Source: Pseudomonadota bacterium
Lineage (GTDB): Bacteria; Bdellovibrionota; UBA2428
Assembly (NCBI GenBank): GCA_018001635.1
Contig: JAGNHS010000020.1
Location: forward strand, 1-46,840
Direction of reading: 5' to 3'
DNA length: 46,840 nt
The position numbers were made by a program, and so were the translations under genes. Below are positions 25,411 to 33,643 of the stretch, in pieces; position 1 is the stretch's first letter; the number at the start of each line of letters is the position of its first letter. Under the pieces are notes generated by a model, which did no database searches, was not told the origin of the DNA, and worked only from the letters and a program-made list of their open reading frames with translations.

Positions 25411-25854
25411 TTGAAAAAAATAAATTTCAAATACTTAATCCTATTTGCATTATTAAATTATAAAACCGCATGGTCCGAAGAAAAACGACCCCTTATTAGT
25501 TCTAAGGTATTAAGTGAGTATCAAAAGAAAATAGATAAACTTAATTCCGATTTTCTAATTCTAAGAAAAAACGGACCAGAGGCCTATTATAAAGCTCGCA
25601 ATATTCGCCTAACAAAAGCTGAGAAACAATTAATGTCAAAAGATCTTATGAAAATTGTAAACATGAAAATGGAACCACCGTATGTTTTTATGCTCCCAAA
25701 TGAAAACAAAATTATTATTAAAGATGATTTTGGCTCTAACTCATTTGTGTTATCGGAAATGATGTCTGGAACAGTAAATGACGGACATTCCAAAACTTCT
25801 AAAATCACCGACAATACGGACTATTCAATAATTAGAAATTTATTTTCTAATTAG
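25411..25854 (+). CDS. Small secreted protein of unknown function
   Basis: This 147-residue protein starts at TTG with a GAGG site 9 bases upstream, inside the end of the preceding gene. A signal peptide is clear (MKKINFKYLILFALLNYKTAWSEE). The mature part is Lys-rich with a helical segment (KVLSEYQKKIDKLNSDFLILRK), then LTKAEKQLMSKDLMKIVNMKMEPPYVFMLPNENKIIIKDDFGSNSF. No known family is evident. Its tight coupling to the Cys-repeat gene (2 bases) suggests the two products act together, perhaps as a secreted pair. It is convergent with the gene at 25884. An inverted TTATTGA/TCAATAA pair lies in the 29-base gap between them. Confidence 0.6.
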   Translation: MKKINFKYLILFALLNYKTAWSEEKRPLISSKVLSEYQKKIDKLNSDFLILRKNGPEAYYKARNIRLTKAEKQLMSKDLMKIVNMKMEPPYVFMLPNENKIIIKDDFGSNSFVLSEMMSGTVNDGHSKTSKITDNTDYSIIRNLFSN

Positions 25855-25883
25855 AAATTATTGATCTTTAAAAAGTTCAATAA

Positions 25884-26480
25884 CTAATGAGCTAAATAAA
25901 ATCGGGCTTCGAATTTATGCATACCTGCAGGGTGCAGCCGAAGAGCCATTAATCTTGTAGATAAGATCGCACTTAAAGATTTAATTTTTTCAGGAGATAG
26001 CCCCTCTATTCCCAAGCCCACTCTCATAGCATTCAATTGAGCGTTATCTGAATTCTCTGCATTTAAAGAATCGCTCTCATCCCATATTTTTGAAAATTCG
26101 CCATGTTCAATTTCAAGAAATTCCACCAACGAAACTTCTTTCATCAAATAATTTAAAAGCCATACTGCTGGAAGCTTATTGATTTCCGTCTTTGGAATTA
26201 GCTCCTGGAAGCTTTCTTGATTTTTAGAGGCTTCACAATTCACATCTGCCAATTCTGAGGTGTCCAACCAAAGTGTGATTTTTAACTCTGGGAAATGAAC
26301 CAAAACTCTAGAGCTACCCTCCGAAATAACAATACCAAGAGCCTTTTCTCCCAACTGATTCAAATCATATCCAAGCTCACTCAACATTCCATTGCGTGCA
26401 GGCACCACAACGGCCCCTAGCGCAAAAGAATCCTTATCCGAAGCCAAATTCATGCCCATCCTTATAACAGGAAACTTCAC
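25884..26480 (-). CDS. Cytoplasmic protein of unknown function with possible SH3-like N-terminal domain
   Basis: The 198-residue protein is not recognised. The first ~75 residues have a beta pattern with GxVVVPxxxG, GIVISEGSSRVLVHFPELKITLWLDTSEL, resembling SH3-like modules that carry a Trp-Leu/Asp-x-x-x-Leu ending. This is a guess from pattern. The rest is predicted helical, with LPAVWLLNYLMKEVSLVEFLEIEHGEFSKIW and a C-terminal SPEKIKSLSAILSTRLMALRLHPAGMHKFEARFYLAH. There is no signal peptide. It is divergent from the 26591 gene by 110 bases, so the two have separate promoters. Confidence 0.6.
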   Translation of the reverse strand: MKFPVIRMGMNLASDKDSFALGAVVVPARNGMLSELGYDLNQLGEKALGIVISEGSSRVLVHFPELKITLWLDTSELADVNCEASKNQESFQELIPKTEINKLPAVWLLNYLMKEVSLVEFLEIEHGEFSKIWDESDSLNAENSDNAQLNAMRVGLGIEGLSPEKIKSLSAILSTRLMALRLHPAGMHKFEARFYLAH

Positions 26481-26590
26481 AGCACAGGAGCCTCTCTAGC
26501 AATCCAATAATATCAACAGCTTACAGGCTTTAATACTGTCATAATTACGCAACATTTATCGATAATACTAAGAGAATAAAGGAGACACGT

Positions 26591-27064
26591 ATGCTGAAGA
26601 CAAAACACTTTATAAAAATGAGCCTAATCCTTCTCTCGCTTTCTCTAGTTGCGGCAGGAGTTCAACACGAAGGAAAAAGGAAACGACCCAATTTAGCAAA
26701 GATTTTTTCTGATGAGGAAAAAACTTTACTCAAATCAATACACCAAGGTTTAAGAGCTAGCTTTGAATCTAGCGATGAAGAACTCAGAGATGTCATGCGC
26801 AAATTACGAGGACCACGACCTAGATTTGCTAGAAGAAATCCACCTCAAGAGGTATTAGAATTTATTAAAAGTAATCGAGAAACTCGATTAGCCAAATTAA
26901 ACCAAATTCACTCGCTCGTAGAAGAACTACGTCAAGCCAAGGATTTCGAGAGTAGCCAAGCTACAATTGAAAAACTAGCCCCCATGCTGAAAATGCTTCC
27001 ACCTCCTCCACCCAAACGTTTTAGAGATGGAAATTGTAGAGGCGAAGAATCTACAGAAGCGTAA
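26591..27064 (+). CDS. Small basic periplasmic helical protein, possibly Spy/CpxP-like
   Basis: A signal peptide (FIKMSLILLSLSLVAAG, cleavage near ~23) is followed by a very basic and helical mature protein: KIFSDEEKTLLKSIHQGLRASFESSDEELRDVMRKLRG, RRNPPQEVLEFIKSNRETRLAKLNQIHSLVEELRQ and a proline run (PPPPPPKR). Length and charge pattern are like periplasmic chaperones or metal-resistance proteins of the Spy/CpxP type, but the LTxxQ motif is not present, so the family is uncertain. A single Cys is near the C-terminus. An AAAGGAG site lies a few bases before ATG 26591 and supports that start. A terminator follows. Confidence 0.6.
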   Translation: MLKTKHFIKMSLILLSLSLVAAGVQHEGKRKRPNLAKIFSDEEKTLLKSIHQGLRASFESSDEELRDVMRKLRGPRPRFARRNPPQEVLEFIKSNRETRLAKLNQIHSLVEELRQAKDFESSQATIEKLAPMLKMLPPPPPKRFRDGNCRGEESTEA

Positions 27065-27083
27065 ATATCAATGATTAAAAACC

Positions 27084-27115
27084 AAGAGGGGGCAGCCCAC
27101 CCCCTCTTATCTTTT
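27084..27115. terminator. Intrinsic terminator between convergent genes
   Basis: AAGAGGGGG / CCCCCTCTT is a perfect 9-bp stem with a 7-base loop, followed by ATCTTTTC on the + strand. It ends at the stop of the convergent SDR gene. The A-run on the left (ATTAAAAACC) gives a moderate U-tail on the - strand. Confidence 0.75.
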
Positions 27116-28014
27116 CAAGAAACTATATTTTTAAGAGCATCTTCAATATTAGAATATTTAAATTTAAAAGCAGTTTCCAAAGCTTTTTCTGGAACAACTC
27201 GCTGGCCATGAGCAATCACCTCAGCAGCGCCACCTACACCTACAAATAAGCCTGCCTTAGTTCCCATCCCGACCAAAGTCTGCACAAAAGAGGGTCCCAC
27301 TAAACCAATCTGGGGAAGCCCAATGACTTTCGCCAAACTGTGACTAAATTCTTCATTCGTTACAGGATTAGGGGCTACGGCATTAAGTGCACCTGTTAAA
27401 TTAGCTTGATTTAATGCATGCAAATAAAGCGCCACTTCATCGTCTAAATGTATCCACGAAAAATATTGTTTCCCGTTTCCAATGAGTGTTCCGCCACCTA
27501 ATTTAAATGGTAATAAAAGTTTATCGAGTGCTCCACCACCATGCCCCAAAACAACGCCCGTACGAATAACTACAGTTCTTACATGAAAATGTTTCTGAGC
27601 AACAAAGGCCTGCTCCTCCCAATCTCTACAAACAAAAGCTAAAAAATCTGATCCAGAAGGAGCTTTCTCATTTAGAATTTCTTGACCACTAGAGCCATAA
27701 TATCCAATTGCTGAAGATGAAATAAACACCTTAGGACCAGCCCCTGCGCATTTCGCAAAACCTATGGCTTCAACTATTTTTTTAGTGCTTTCAATTCGAG
27801 AATCATAGATTAGAGATTTTACGCGATCCGTCCAACGATCCTTAAACAGGGGGTGGCCGCCTAAATTAATCACCGCATCAGATTCGCGTATATCATTGGC
27901 AAAATTCGAGTTTCTTCGAACATCACTCACAATCACTTCATGCCCTTCAGACTTGAGTTTTGTCACAAGGGGTTTACCAATGAATCCACTTCCACCGAAT
28001 ACGACTATTTTCAT
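27115..28014 (-). CDS. TIGR01777/YfcH-type SDR epimerase
   Basis: The 299-residue protein is an NAD(P)-binding extended SDR. The N-terminal motif is VVFGGSGFIGKPLVTKL (~4-20). Then come INLGGHPLFKDRW, SRIESTKKIVEAI, FISSSAIGYYGSSG, the WEEQA segment, RTGVVLGHGGGAL, FSWIHLDDEV and LNAVAPNPVTNEEF, all typical of the YfcH/SDR39U1 family. Substrate is unknown in bacteria that I know of. It diverges from the peroxiredoxin gene by 80 bases. No signal peptide, so cytoplasmic. Confident for family, not for function. Confidence 0.9.
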   Translation of the reverse strand: MKIVVFGGSGFIGKPLVTKLKSEGHEVIVSDVRRNSNFANDIRESDAVINLGGHPLFKDRWTDRVKSLIYDSRIESTKKIVEAIGFAKCAGAGPKVFISSSAIGYYGSSGQEILNEKAPSGSDFLAFVCRDWEEQAFVAQKHFHVRTVVIRTGVVLGHGGGALDKLLLPFKLGGGTLIGNGKQYFSWIHLDDEVALYLHALNQANLTGALNAVAPNPVTNEEFSHSLAKVIGLPQIGLVGPSFVQTLVGMGTKAGLFVGVGGAAEVIAHGQRVVPEKALETAFKFKYSNIEDALKNIVS

Positions 28015-28094
28015 AGTTTTCGTTTATAGCTGATTTAACCGGAAAGCTAAAGAAAGCCATGATATGCTTATCCCGAATTTTAGGAGGTTCATTA

Positions 28095-28676
28095 ATGGAA
28101 ACTTTAGTAGGTAAAAAAGCCCCATATTTCGAAGGCGAAGCGGCCATTGGTGCTGATTTTAAAAAAATTAATTTAAACGATTTTAAAGGTCGATATCTTT
28201 GCTTATTCTTTTATCCCTTAGATTTCACTTTTGTTTGCCCAACTGAATTGCATGCATTTTCTGAACAAATTGAAGAATTTCAAAAAAGAAATTGCGATGT
28301 TGTAGCATGCTCCATCGACAGTAAGTTTTCTCATGCCGCTTGGCTCAGAACACCTAAGGCTGAAGGCGGTATTGGTGGCGTTAAATATCCCATCATCGCA
28401 GACATTCACAAAACCATTGCTCGCAGTTACGGCACTCTTTTCGAAGAAGCTGGAATTGCATTTAGAGGTTTATTTCTTATTGATAAAAACCAAGTTGTTC
28501 AGCACGTCACCTTAAATAATCTTCCCCTAGGAAGAAACGTAGAAGAAGTGATTCGAGTGCTTGACGCTATTCAATATCATGAAGAGTTTGGCGAAGTGTG
28601 CCCTGCCAACTGGAAAAAAGGCGATAAAGCGCTTAAAGCATCTAACGAAGGCCTAAAAACCTTTTTCAAATCTTAA
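28095..28676 (+). CDS. Typical 2-Cys peroxiredoxin (AhpC/Prx1 type)
   Basis: The 193-residue enzyme reduces hydrogen peroxide and organic peroxides. The peroxidatic motif is FYPLDFTFVCPTE (Cys48), with Thr and Arg partners later, and the resolving Cys is in GEVCPANW (Cys169). The GGxG motif (GGIGGVKYPI) and YGxLFEEAGIAFRGLFLIDK are typical of the sensitive Prx1 subgroup, but the YF motif of the C-terminal helix is modified (KTFFKS). I choose ATG 28095 because AGGAGG (28082-28087) lies 7 bases upstream; an earlier in-frame ATG at 28059 lacks such a site. Thioredoxin/TrxB would be the natural reductant. A strong terminator follows. Confidence 0.95.
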   Translation: METLVGKKAPYFEGEAAIGADFKKINLNDFKGRYLCLFFYPLDFTFVCPTELHAFSEQIEEFQKRNCDVVACSIDSKFSHAAWLRTPKAEGGIGGVKYPIIADIHKTIARSYGTLFEEAGIAFRGLFLIDKNQVVQHVTLNNLPLGRNVEEVIRVLDAIQYHEEFGEVCPANWKKGDKALKASNEGLKTFFKS

Positions 28677-28685
28677 CAATTAAAT

Positions 28686-28723
28686 AAAAGGAGGCTGCTT
28701 CATTTTAAGTCAGCCTCCTTTTA
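28686..28723 (+). terminator. Intrinsic terminator after the peroxiredoxin gene
   Basis: AAAAGGAGGCTG / CAGCCTCCTTTT forms a 12-bp stem around a 13-base loop, ending in TTTTATT. It is near-symmetric, but the gene on the other side reads in the same direction. Confidence 0.88.
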
Positions 28724-28773
28724 TTCATCAAAACTTCACAAATTATTACGCGCGAAATGCCGAAATAGCATAG

Positions 28774-30354
28774 GTGAAGCTAAAGAATAAAAATTGGGCC
28801 AAACATTGGAAGGCACTTCAAGACAGTGTTCTTTCGTTAATGAAAACCCAAGGGCTTCGCCAACATTTAGAACTCGTTTTAGATAAAGCCATGAGCCTCG
28901 TTTCATGCGATGCAGGCTCTATTTACTTATACCAAGAACCCAACGAACTCGTTTTTTACGTGATGAAAAACCGAAGTCTAGACTTGGCTCCTACATCGCC
29001 CTTTTCCATGCCACTCGACAGCCCCAGCTTAGCTGCGCATGCTTTTCGCAAAGGTGAGGCACTCAACATTAACGACGTTTACGCTATCCCCAAAGGGAGC
29101 CCCTTTGTTTTTTCACATCAAATGGACATACGCTTAAAATATCGAAGTCGATCTATGATTTGCTTACCTCTGAAAAACAAAGAGAATAAAATCATAGGTG
29201 TTCTACAGCTCATAAATAGAAAAAATGATGATCTTGAAAAATGGCCGAGCCAAAACGAGAAACTCATCAAAAAAATGCCCACGTTTTCTGAAGACGATCA
29301 AAACACTTTAGAAGCATTCGCAGGAATTGCGGCAGCAGCAATTGAAAACGCACAGCTCTATGAGGGAATTGAAAATCTATTAAAAAGTTTTGCTAGAGCC
29401 AGCGTGCAAGCCATAGAGTCTCGAGATTTAGCCACCCGAGGACACTCCGAAAGAGTCACCATACTCACTTTAGCTTTGGTTAGAAGACTCCACGAAAGTG
29501 AACTTGAGAAATTTAAAGATTTCAGAGTGAGTATTGATGAGTTTGAAGAACTTCGACTCGCCACTCTTCTCCACGACTTTGGAAAAATCGCAGTTCCAGA
29601 ATTCATCTTATCCAAGGAAGAAAAACTCACTCCCATCCAAAAACTACAAATTGAATTAAGATTAGAGCGCTTCAAATCAGCAGCCCTCAAAGACGTCATA
29701 GCTGAAGCCGTGAATTCTAAAGATCCGAACATTTTAAACAACATTGAATTTGAAATGAAAAAACTCGAAACTGATTTTGAAAGTGTCGGCAATACCATAA
29801 AAACTTTAAGCAAACCCACCATTCTCGACGACGACAAAAGCAAACACTTAGAAGCTCTTGTTCAAAAATCTTTTAAAGGTCCCGACGGACAAACTCAAAA
29901 ATTACTTCAACCTGAAGAAATTATTGCTCTAAAAATATTAAGAGGTTCACTGAATCAAACTGAAAAGGAATGGATGCAAGCGCACGTCACTTACAGTTAT
30001 TATTATCTAAGAGAAATTCCCTGGGTGGCTAAGTGGAAAAACATTCCTGAACTCGCATATGGTCACCACGAACTTCTCGATGGAAGCGGATATCCTCGCA
30101 AACTCAAGTCAGACGAAATTTCTTTTAAAGTTCGCGCTATGACTATTTGTGATATTTTTGATGCGCTCGTGGCTAACGATCGCTCTTACAAAGCAGCTGT
30201 TCCAGTCGAAAGGGCACTCGACATATTAAGAAGTGAGGCTAAAGCAGGAAAACTAGACATAGATTGTCTCAATGTTTTTATTAATGAAAAAGTTTACGAA
30301 ACGCCTGAATTTCTACAATTACTCAACGGTTTTCCACAAAAGCGCGTCGCTTAA
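28774..30354 (+). CDS. GAF domain plus interrupted HD-GYP domain protein
   Basis: A 526-residue cytoplasmic protein. Residues ~20-195 form a GAF-type sensor (CDAGSIYLYQEPN; SMICLPLKNKENKIIGVLQLINR). Residues ~205-520 are an HD-GYP domain, normally a c-di-GMP phosphodiesterase. Metal and signature residues are present: H224 (TRGHSERV), HD 267-268 (LLHDFGKIAVP), H404 (WMQAHV), HHE 431-433 and DGSGYP (436-441), then D460 and DR. The domain is split by about 105 helical, charged residues (~288-393) between the KLTP and TEKEW parts of the segment that is normally continuous. The GTG start at 28774 has a weak ribosome site. Its stop overlaps rfbB in TTAA (30351-30354). Likely a c-di-GMP signal-decay enzyme responding to a bound small molecule. 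Confidence 0.85.
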   Translation: MKLKNKNWAKHWKALQDSVLSLMKTQGLRQHLELVLDKAMSLVSCDAGSIYLYQEPNELVFYVMKNRSLDLAPTSPFSMPLDSPSLAAHAFRKGEALNINDVYAIPKGSPFVFSHQMDIRLKYRSRSMICLPLKNKENKIIGVLQLINRKNDDLEKWPSQNEKLIKKMPTFSEDDQNTLEAFAGIAAAAIENAQLYEGIENLLKSFARASVQAIESRDLATRGHSERVTILTLALVRRLHESELEKFKDFRVSIDEFEELRLATLLHDFGKIAVPEFILSKEEKLTPIQKLQIELRLERFKSAALKDVIAEAVNSKDPNILNNIEFEMKKLETDFESVGNTIKTLSKPTILDDDKSKHLEALVQKSFKGPDGQTQKLLQPEEIIALKILRGSLNQTEKEWMQAHVTYSYYYLREIPWVAKWKNIPELAYGHHELLDGSGYPRKLKSDEISFKVRAMTICDIFDALVANDRSYKAAVPVERALDILRSEAKAGKLDIDCLNVFINEKVYETPEFLQLLNGFPQKRVA

Positions 30355-31343
30355 GATTTTTTCCACCACTGCTGATTGTGCTTAAACCAATCTACCATGT
30401 GCTCTAATCCGCTCTCCAAACTCCAACGAGCCTTCCATCCAAGCTCTCGTTGCGCCTTAAGAGAATTCATTGAATAGCGCCAATCGTGCCCCTTACGATC
30501 ACTCACATATTCTATTGAAGTCTCGTCTTTTCCTAAAAGCTCTAAGAGTCTTTTCGCCATATCAATATTCGAGGTTTCACCGAATCCCCCAAAATTATAA
30601 ACTTCACCCCATTTATTTTGAGCAATAGCCTGAATCACACCATAACAATGGTCTTCAACATGAATCCAATCTCGAACATTTTTACCCGTTCCATAAACAG
30701 GTATTTTTTGTCCTTCAAGAAGTCTTGTAATACTCAAGGGAAGGAATTTTTCGGGATATTGATAAGGCCCATAATTATTCGAGCAACGAGTAATGATGGC
30801 AGGCAACTTATGAGTGTGTTGATAGGATCTAACAAAACAATCTGCCGCGGCTTTAGAGGCCGAATAAGGCGAATTAGGGGCCATAGGTGTTTCTTCAGAG
30901 AAAGACCCCGAATCCCCTAAACTTCCATAAACTTCATCCGTAGAAATTTGCACATAACGAATATTATTTTTTAAAGCTACATCTAAAAGCGAAAGGGTGC
31001 CTTCGACATTGGAGCGTAGAAATTCCTGACTCGAAAGAATACTTCTATCCACATGAGATTCTGCCGCAAAATTAACAATGACATCAGGACGAAACTCTAA
31101 AGCAAGTCTTTCAACAAGAGCACGATCTGCAATGTCACCTTTTATAAAACCGTGTCTGGAATCAGATTCAATTGGCTTTAAATTCTCAGTCGTGGCCGCA
31201 TAAGTGAGCGCATCTAAACTTAATATTTTCTCAACTCCAAAAGGTATAGAAAAATCTTTTTGTTTATCGAGAGGCTTACCCAAAAGCATTCTTACAAATG
31301 AACTTCCAATAAATCCGGCAGAACCCGTCACTAGCAATTTCAT
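30351..31343 (-). CDS. rfbB: dTDP-glucose 4,6-dehydratase (RfbB/RmlB)
   Basis: Converts dTDP-glucose to dTDP-4-keto-6-deoxyglucose in the cytoplasm. Motifs: NAD-binding TGSAGFIGSSFVR (~6-18), INFAAESHVDRS, ISTDEVYGSLGD (catalytic Thr, Asp, Glu), NSPYSASKAAAD (Tyr-x-x-x-Lys), RCSNNYGPYQYPEKFLP and GTGKNVRDWIHVEDHC. These are near-diagnostic for RmlB. The 330-residue length is normal. It diverges from rfbA by 59 bases, so the rfb genes are split between two transcripts. Confidence 0.97.
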   Translation of the reverse strand: MKLLVTGSAGFIGSSFVRMLLGKPLDKQKDFSIPFGVEKILSLDALTYAATTENLKPIESDSRHGFIKGDIADRALVERLALEFRPDVIVNFAAESHVDRSILSSQEFLRSNVEGTLSLLDVALKNNIRYVQISTDEVYGSLGDSGSFSEETPMAPNSPYSASKAAADCFVRSYQHTHKLPAIITRCSNNYGPYQYPEKFLPLSITRLLEGQKIPVYGTGKNVRDWIHVEDHCYGVIQAIAQNKWGEVYNFGGFGETSNIDMAKRLLELLGKDETSIEYVSDRKGHDWRYSMNSLKAQRELGWKARWSLESGLEHMVDWFKHNQQWWKKS

Positions 31344-31402
31344 AGAGGTATAATTAAGCCGTCTTGTCTAAAACTGTCGAGTCCTCTATGCTCTAGATAA
31401 TC

Positions 31403-32275
31403 ATGAAAGGTATCATTCTCGCTGGAGGTTCTGGCACCCGACTTCACCCCCTAACTCGGGTGGTCAGCAAACAATTATTGCCCATTTACGACAAACCCAT
31501 GATTTATTACCCGCTCTCATCACTCATGTTGGCGGGCATAAGAGAAATTTTAATAATTTCGACTCCTAATGATATCCCACTCTACAAACGCCTCTTCGAA
31601 GATGGAAGCAAGTGGGGGCTTGAACTTCAATACAAAATTCAAGAAAGCCCCGATGGACTCGCTCAAGCATTTATTCTGGGTGAAAAATTTATCAATGGCG
31701 ACAAATCAAGTTTAATTCTAGGAGACAACATTTTTTACGGTCATGGTTGGACGGAGTCACTTCAACGAGGAGCCTCTTTAAAATCTGGGGCCATGGTCTT
31801 CGGATATTATGTCAACGATCCTCAACGTTATGGTGTTGTAACTTTTGATAGGCATAAAAAAGTTTTGTCTATCGACGAAAAACCCGCCATTCCTAAATCT
31901 AATTATGCGGTTCCCGGAATTTATTTCTACGATGAATCTGTTGTTGAAATCGCAAAATCTTTAAAACCCTCTCCACGGGGTGAGCTTGAAATTACAGACT
32001 TAAACAATGTCTACCTCAAACAAAACAAATTAGAAGTTGAGCTCTTGGGCCGAGGCCTAGCATGGCTTGATGCCGGCACGCACGACTCTCTATTGGAAGC
32101 CTCTCAATTTATTGCCACTATTGAGAAACGCCAAGGCTTAAAAGTGGGATGCCTTGAAGAAATTGCCTTCAGACAAAACTTTATCGACCGTCAGCAACTT
32201 CTGTGGCACGCCGATCAACTTATCAAAACTGATTATGGAACTTATCTCAGGAAACTAGCCGATGAAGCTCATTGA
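31403..32275 (+). CDS. rfbA: Glucose-1-phosphate thymidylyltransferase (RfbA/RmlA)
   Basis: Makes dTDP-glucose from dTTP and glucose-1-phosphate, the first step of the dTDP-deoxysugar pathway. Motifs are complete: [11 protein letters not shown] (~8-18), [27 protein letters not shown] (Mg-binding Asp), [19 protein letters not shown] and [12 protein letters not shown]. The 290 residues match RmlA. It overlaps rfbC by 14 bases, indicating translational coupling. Confidence 0.97.
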   Translation: MKGIILAGGSGTRLHPLTRVVSKQLLPIYDKPMIYYPLSSLMLAGIREILIISTPNDIPLYKRLFEDGSKWGLELQYKIQESPDGLAQAFILGEKFINGDKSSLILGDNIFYGHGWTESLQRGASLKSGAMVFGYYVNDPQRYGVVTFDRHKKVLSIDEKPAIPKSNYAVPGIYFYDESVVEIAKSLKPSPRGELEITDLNNVYLKQNKLEVELLGRGLAWLDAGTHDSLLEASQFIATIEKRQGLKVGCLEEIAFRQNFIDRQQLLWHADQLIKTDYGTYLRKLADEAH

Positions 32276-32807
32276 AACTCCTATTGCTGATCTTTTAGTG
32301 ATTGAACCTAAAGTCTTTGGCGATGAGAGAGGTTTTTTTTTAGAGTCTTTTAATGAAAAAACTTTTCGAGATGCCGGTCTAAACACTCAGTGGGTTCAAG
32401 ACAATCACTCAAGATCAACAAAAGGAGTTCTGAGAGGCTTGCATTTTCAAAACCCACACTCCCAAATCAAATTAGTTCGAGTGACTCAGGGCGAGGTTTA
32501 CGACGTTGCCGTCGACTTAAGACCTCAATCTAAAACCTATGGAAATTATTTTGGCATTAATCTTTCTGCTGAAAATAAAAAATGGCTTTATGTACCAAAA
32601 GGTTTTGCACATGGATTTTTAGTCTTAAGTGATTTTGCTGATTTTCTTTATAAATGCTCCGACTTTTATTCTCCTGAAAACGATGGAGGCTTGGCCTGGA
32701 ACGATCCTGATTTAAATATTAACTGGGCCATTAACAATCCCATTGTTTCTGCAAAAGATCAAAAACTACCTCTATTGAAAAATTTAGACATTAAGGAATG
32801 GAAATGA
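32262..32807 (+). CDS. rfbC: dTDP-4-dehydrorhamnose 3,5-epimerase (RfbC/RmlC)
   Basis: A 181-residue cupin that epimerises dTDP-4-keto-6-deoxyglucose at C3 and C5. Seen: [33 protein letters not shown] (catalytic His61), [40 protein letters not shown], and [10 protein letters not shown]. It overlaps rfbA and its TGA overlaps the next gene's ATG (ATGA, 32804-32807). The following step, RfbD reductase, is not found in the window. Confidence 0.96.
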   Translation: MKLIETPIADLLVIEPKVFGDERGFFLESFNEKTFRDAGLNTQWVQDNHSRSTKGVLRGLHFQNPHSQIKLVRVTQGEVYDVAVDLRPQSKTYGNYFGINLSAENKKWLYVPKGFAHGFLVLSDFADFLYKCSDFYSPENDGGLAWNDPDLNINWAINNPIVSAKDQKLPLLKNLDIKEWK

Positions 32808-33625
32808 AAATTTCTCTTATTATTTCAGTTTACAATAGAGCGGATTTCTTAAAAAAGGTGCTGGCCTCTATAACGCGATTAAATCGCAAGCCCGATGAAT
32901 TAATCATTGCTGAAGATGGAAAATTCCCTGAAATTGAAAATGCCATTAAAGAGTGGAAAGAAATTTTTAATTTTCCAGTAGTTCACCTCAGCCAAGAAGA
33001 CAAGGGTAACCGCAAAACCTTAGCCGTCAACAGAGCCGTGGCTCATTCTTCATACCCCTACCTGGTTTTCATTGATGGAGACTGTATTTTGCATAGGGAC
33101 TTTCTTGCTGAGCACGAAAAGGCTGCCTCTGAAGGTTACTTTTTAACTGGGAGAAGAGTTGAGTTGTCAGAAAAAGCTAGCCGATATCTTGCTCCAGACA
33201 GAATTCAAGAAGGCTATCTTGAAGATTTTCCTCTTTACCTTTACATAGACGCTTTATTTGGAAAAACTCATCATCTGGGTCGCTTTTTTAAATGTCCTAA
33301 GTGGGCACTCAATTTACTCAAACAAAGCAACGTTCTTGATATCCGTGGTTGCAATCTAAGTCTTTGGAGAAGTGATTTCATGGCTGTGAATGGATATTCC
33401 AATGATTTCTCAGGGGCTTACGGAGAAGATTCTGATCTTGAATATCGCCTCAGAAATTACGGTGTAAAAATGAAAAGCGTTAGAGGTAGAGCCCTTCAAT
33501 ACCATCTTTGGCATGCTCAACAAGAGAAAGACCAAGAGAATCAAATTAAATTAACAAAGGTTAAGGTGGCTAGCACCTTTTACACGAGCAATGGTCTTAG
33601 AGAAATTGATCAACTCCCTAGCTAA
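32804..33625 (+). CDS. Family 2 glycosyltransferase
   Basis: The 273-residue protein has a GT-A fold: SLIISVYNRADFLKKVL at the N-terminus, ELIIAEDGK, a metal-binding DGD (FIDGDCILH) near residue ~95, and a C-terminal GCNLSLWRSDFMAVNGY ... GAYGEDSDLEYRL (acceptor-site ED). This arrangement fits GT2 enzymes with a galactosyltransferase-like C-terminal segment. No membrane segment is seen. I choose ATG 32804 because AAGGA lies 6 bases upstream; ATG 32798 abuts the site. The first gene after rfbC, it probably adds a sugar to the glycan whose precursor the rfb genes make. Confidence 0.88.
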   Translation: MKISLIISVYNRADFLKKVLASITRLNRKPDELIIAEDGKFPEIENAIKEWKEIFNFPVVHLSQEDKGNRKTLAVNRAVAHSSYPYLVFIDGDCILHRDFLAEHEKAASEGYFLTGRRVELSEKASRYLAPDRIQEGYLEDFPLYLYIDALFGKTHHLGRFFKCPKWALNLLKQSNVLDIRGCNLSLWRSDFMAVNGYSNDFSGAYGEDSDLEYRLRNYGVKMKSVRGRALQYHLWHAQQEKDQENQIKLTKVKVASTFYTSNGLREIDQLPS

Positions 33626-33643
33626 AAATTACAAAGCAGCTCT

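Noticed and set aside
25858..25883. TTATTGA/TCAATAA inverted repeat between convergent genes as a terminator
   Set aside because: Stem is AT-only, 7 bp, with a 12-base loop and no U-run on either strand. Too weak to call.
25884..26480. FliW-like flagellar assembly factor
   Set aside because: The size and acidic beta-rich start looked possible, but the conserved FliW motifs are not present.
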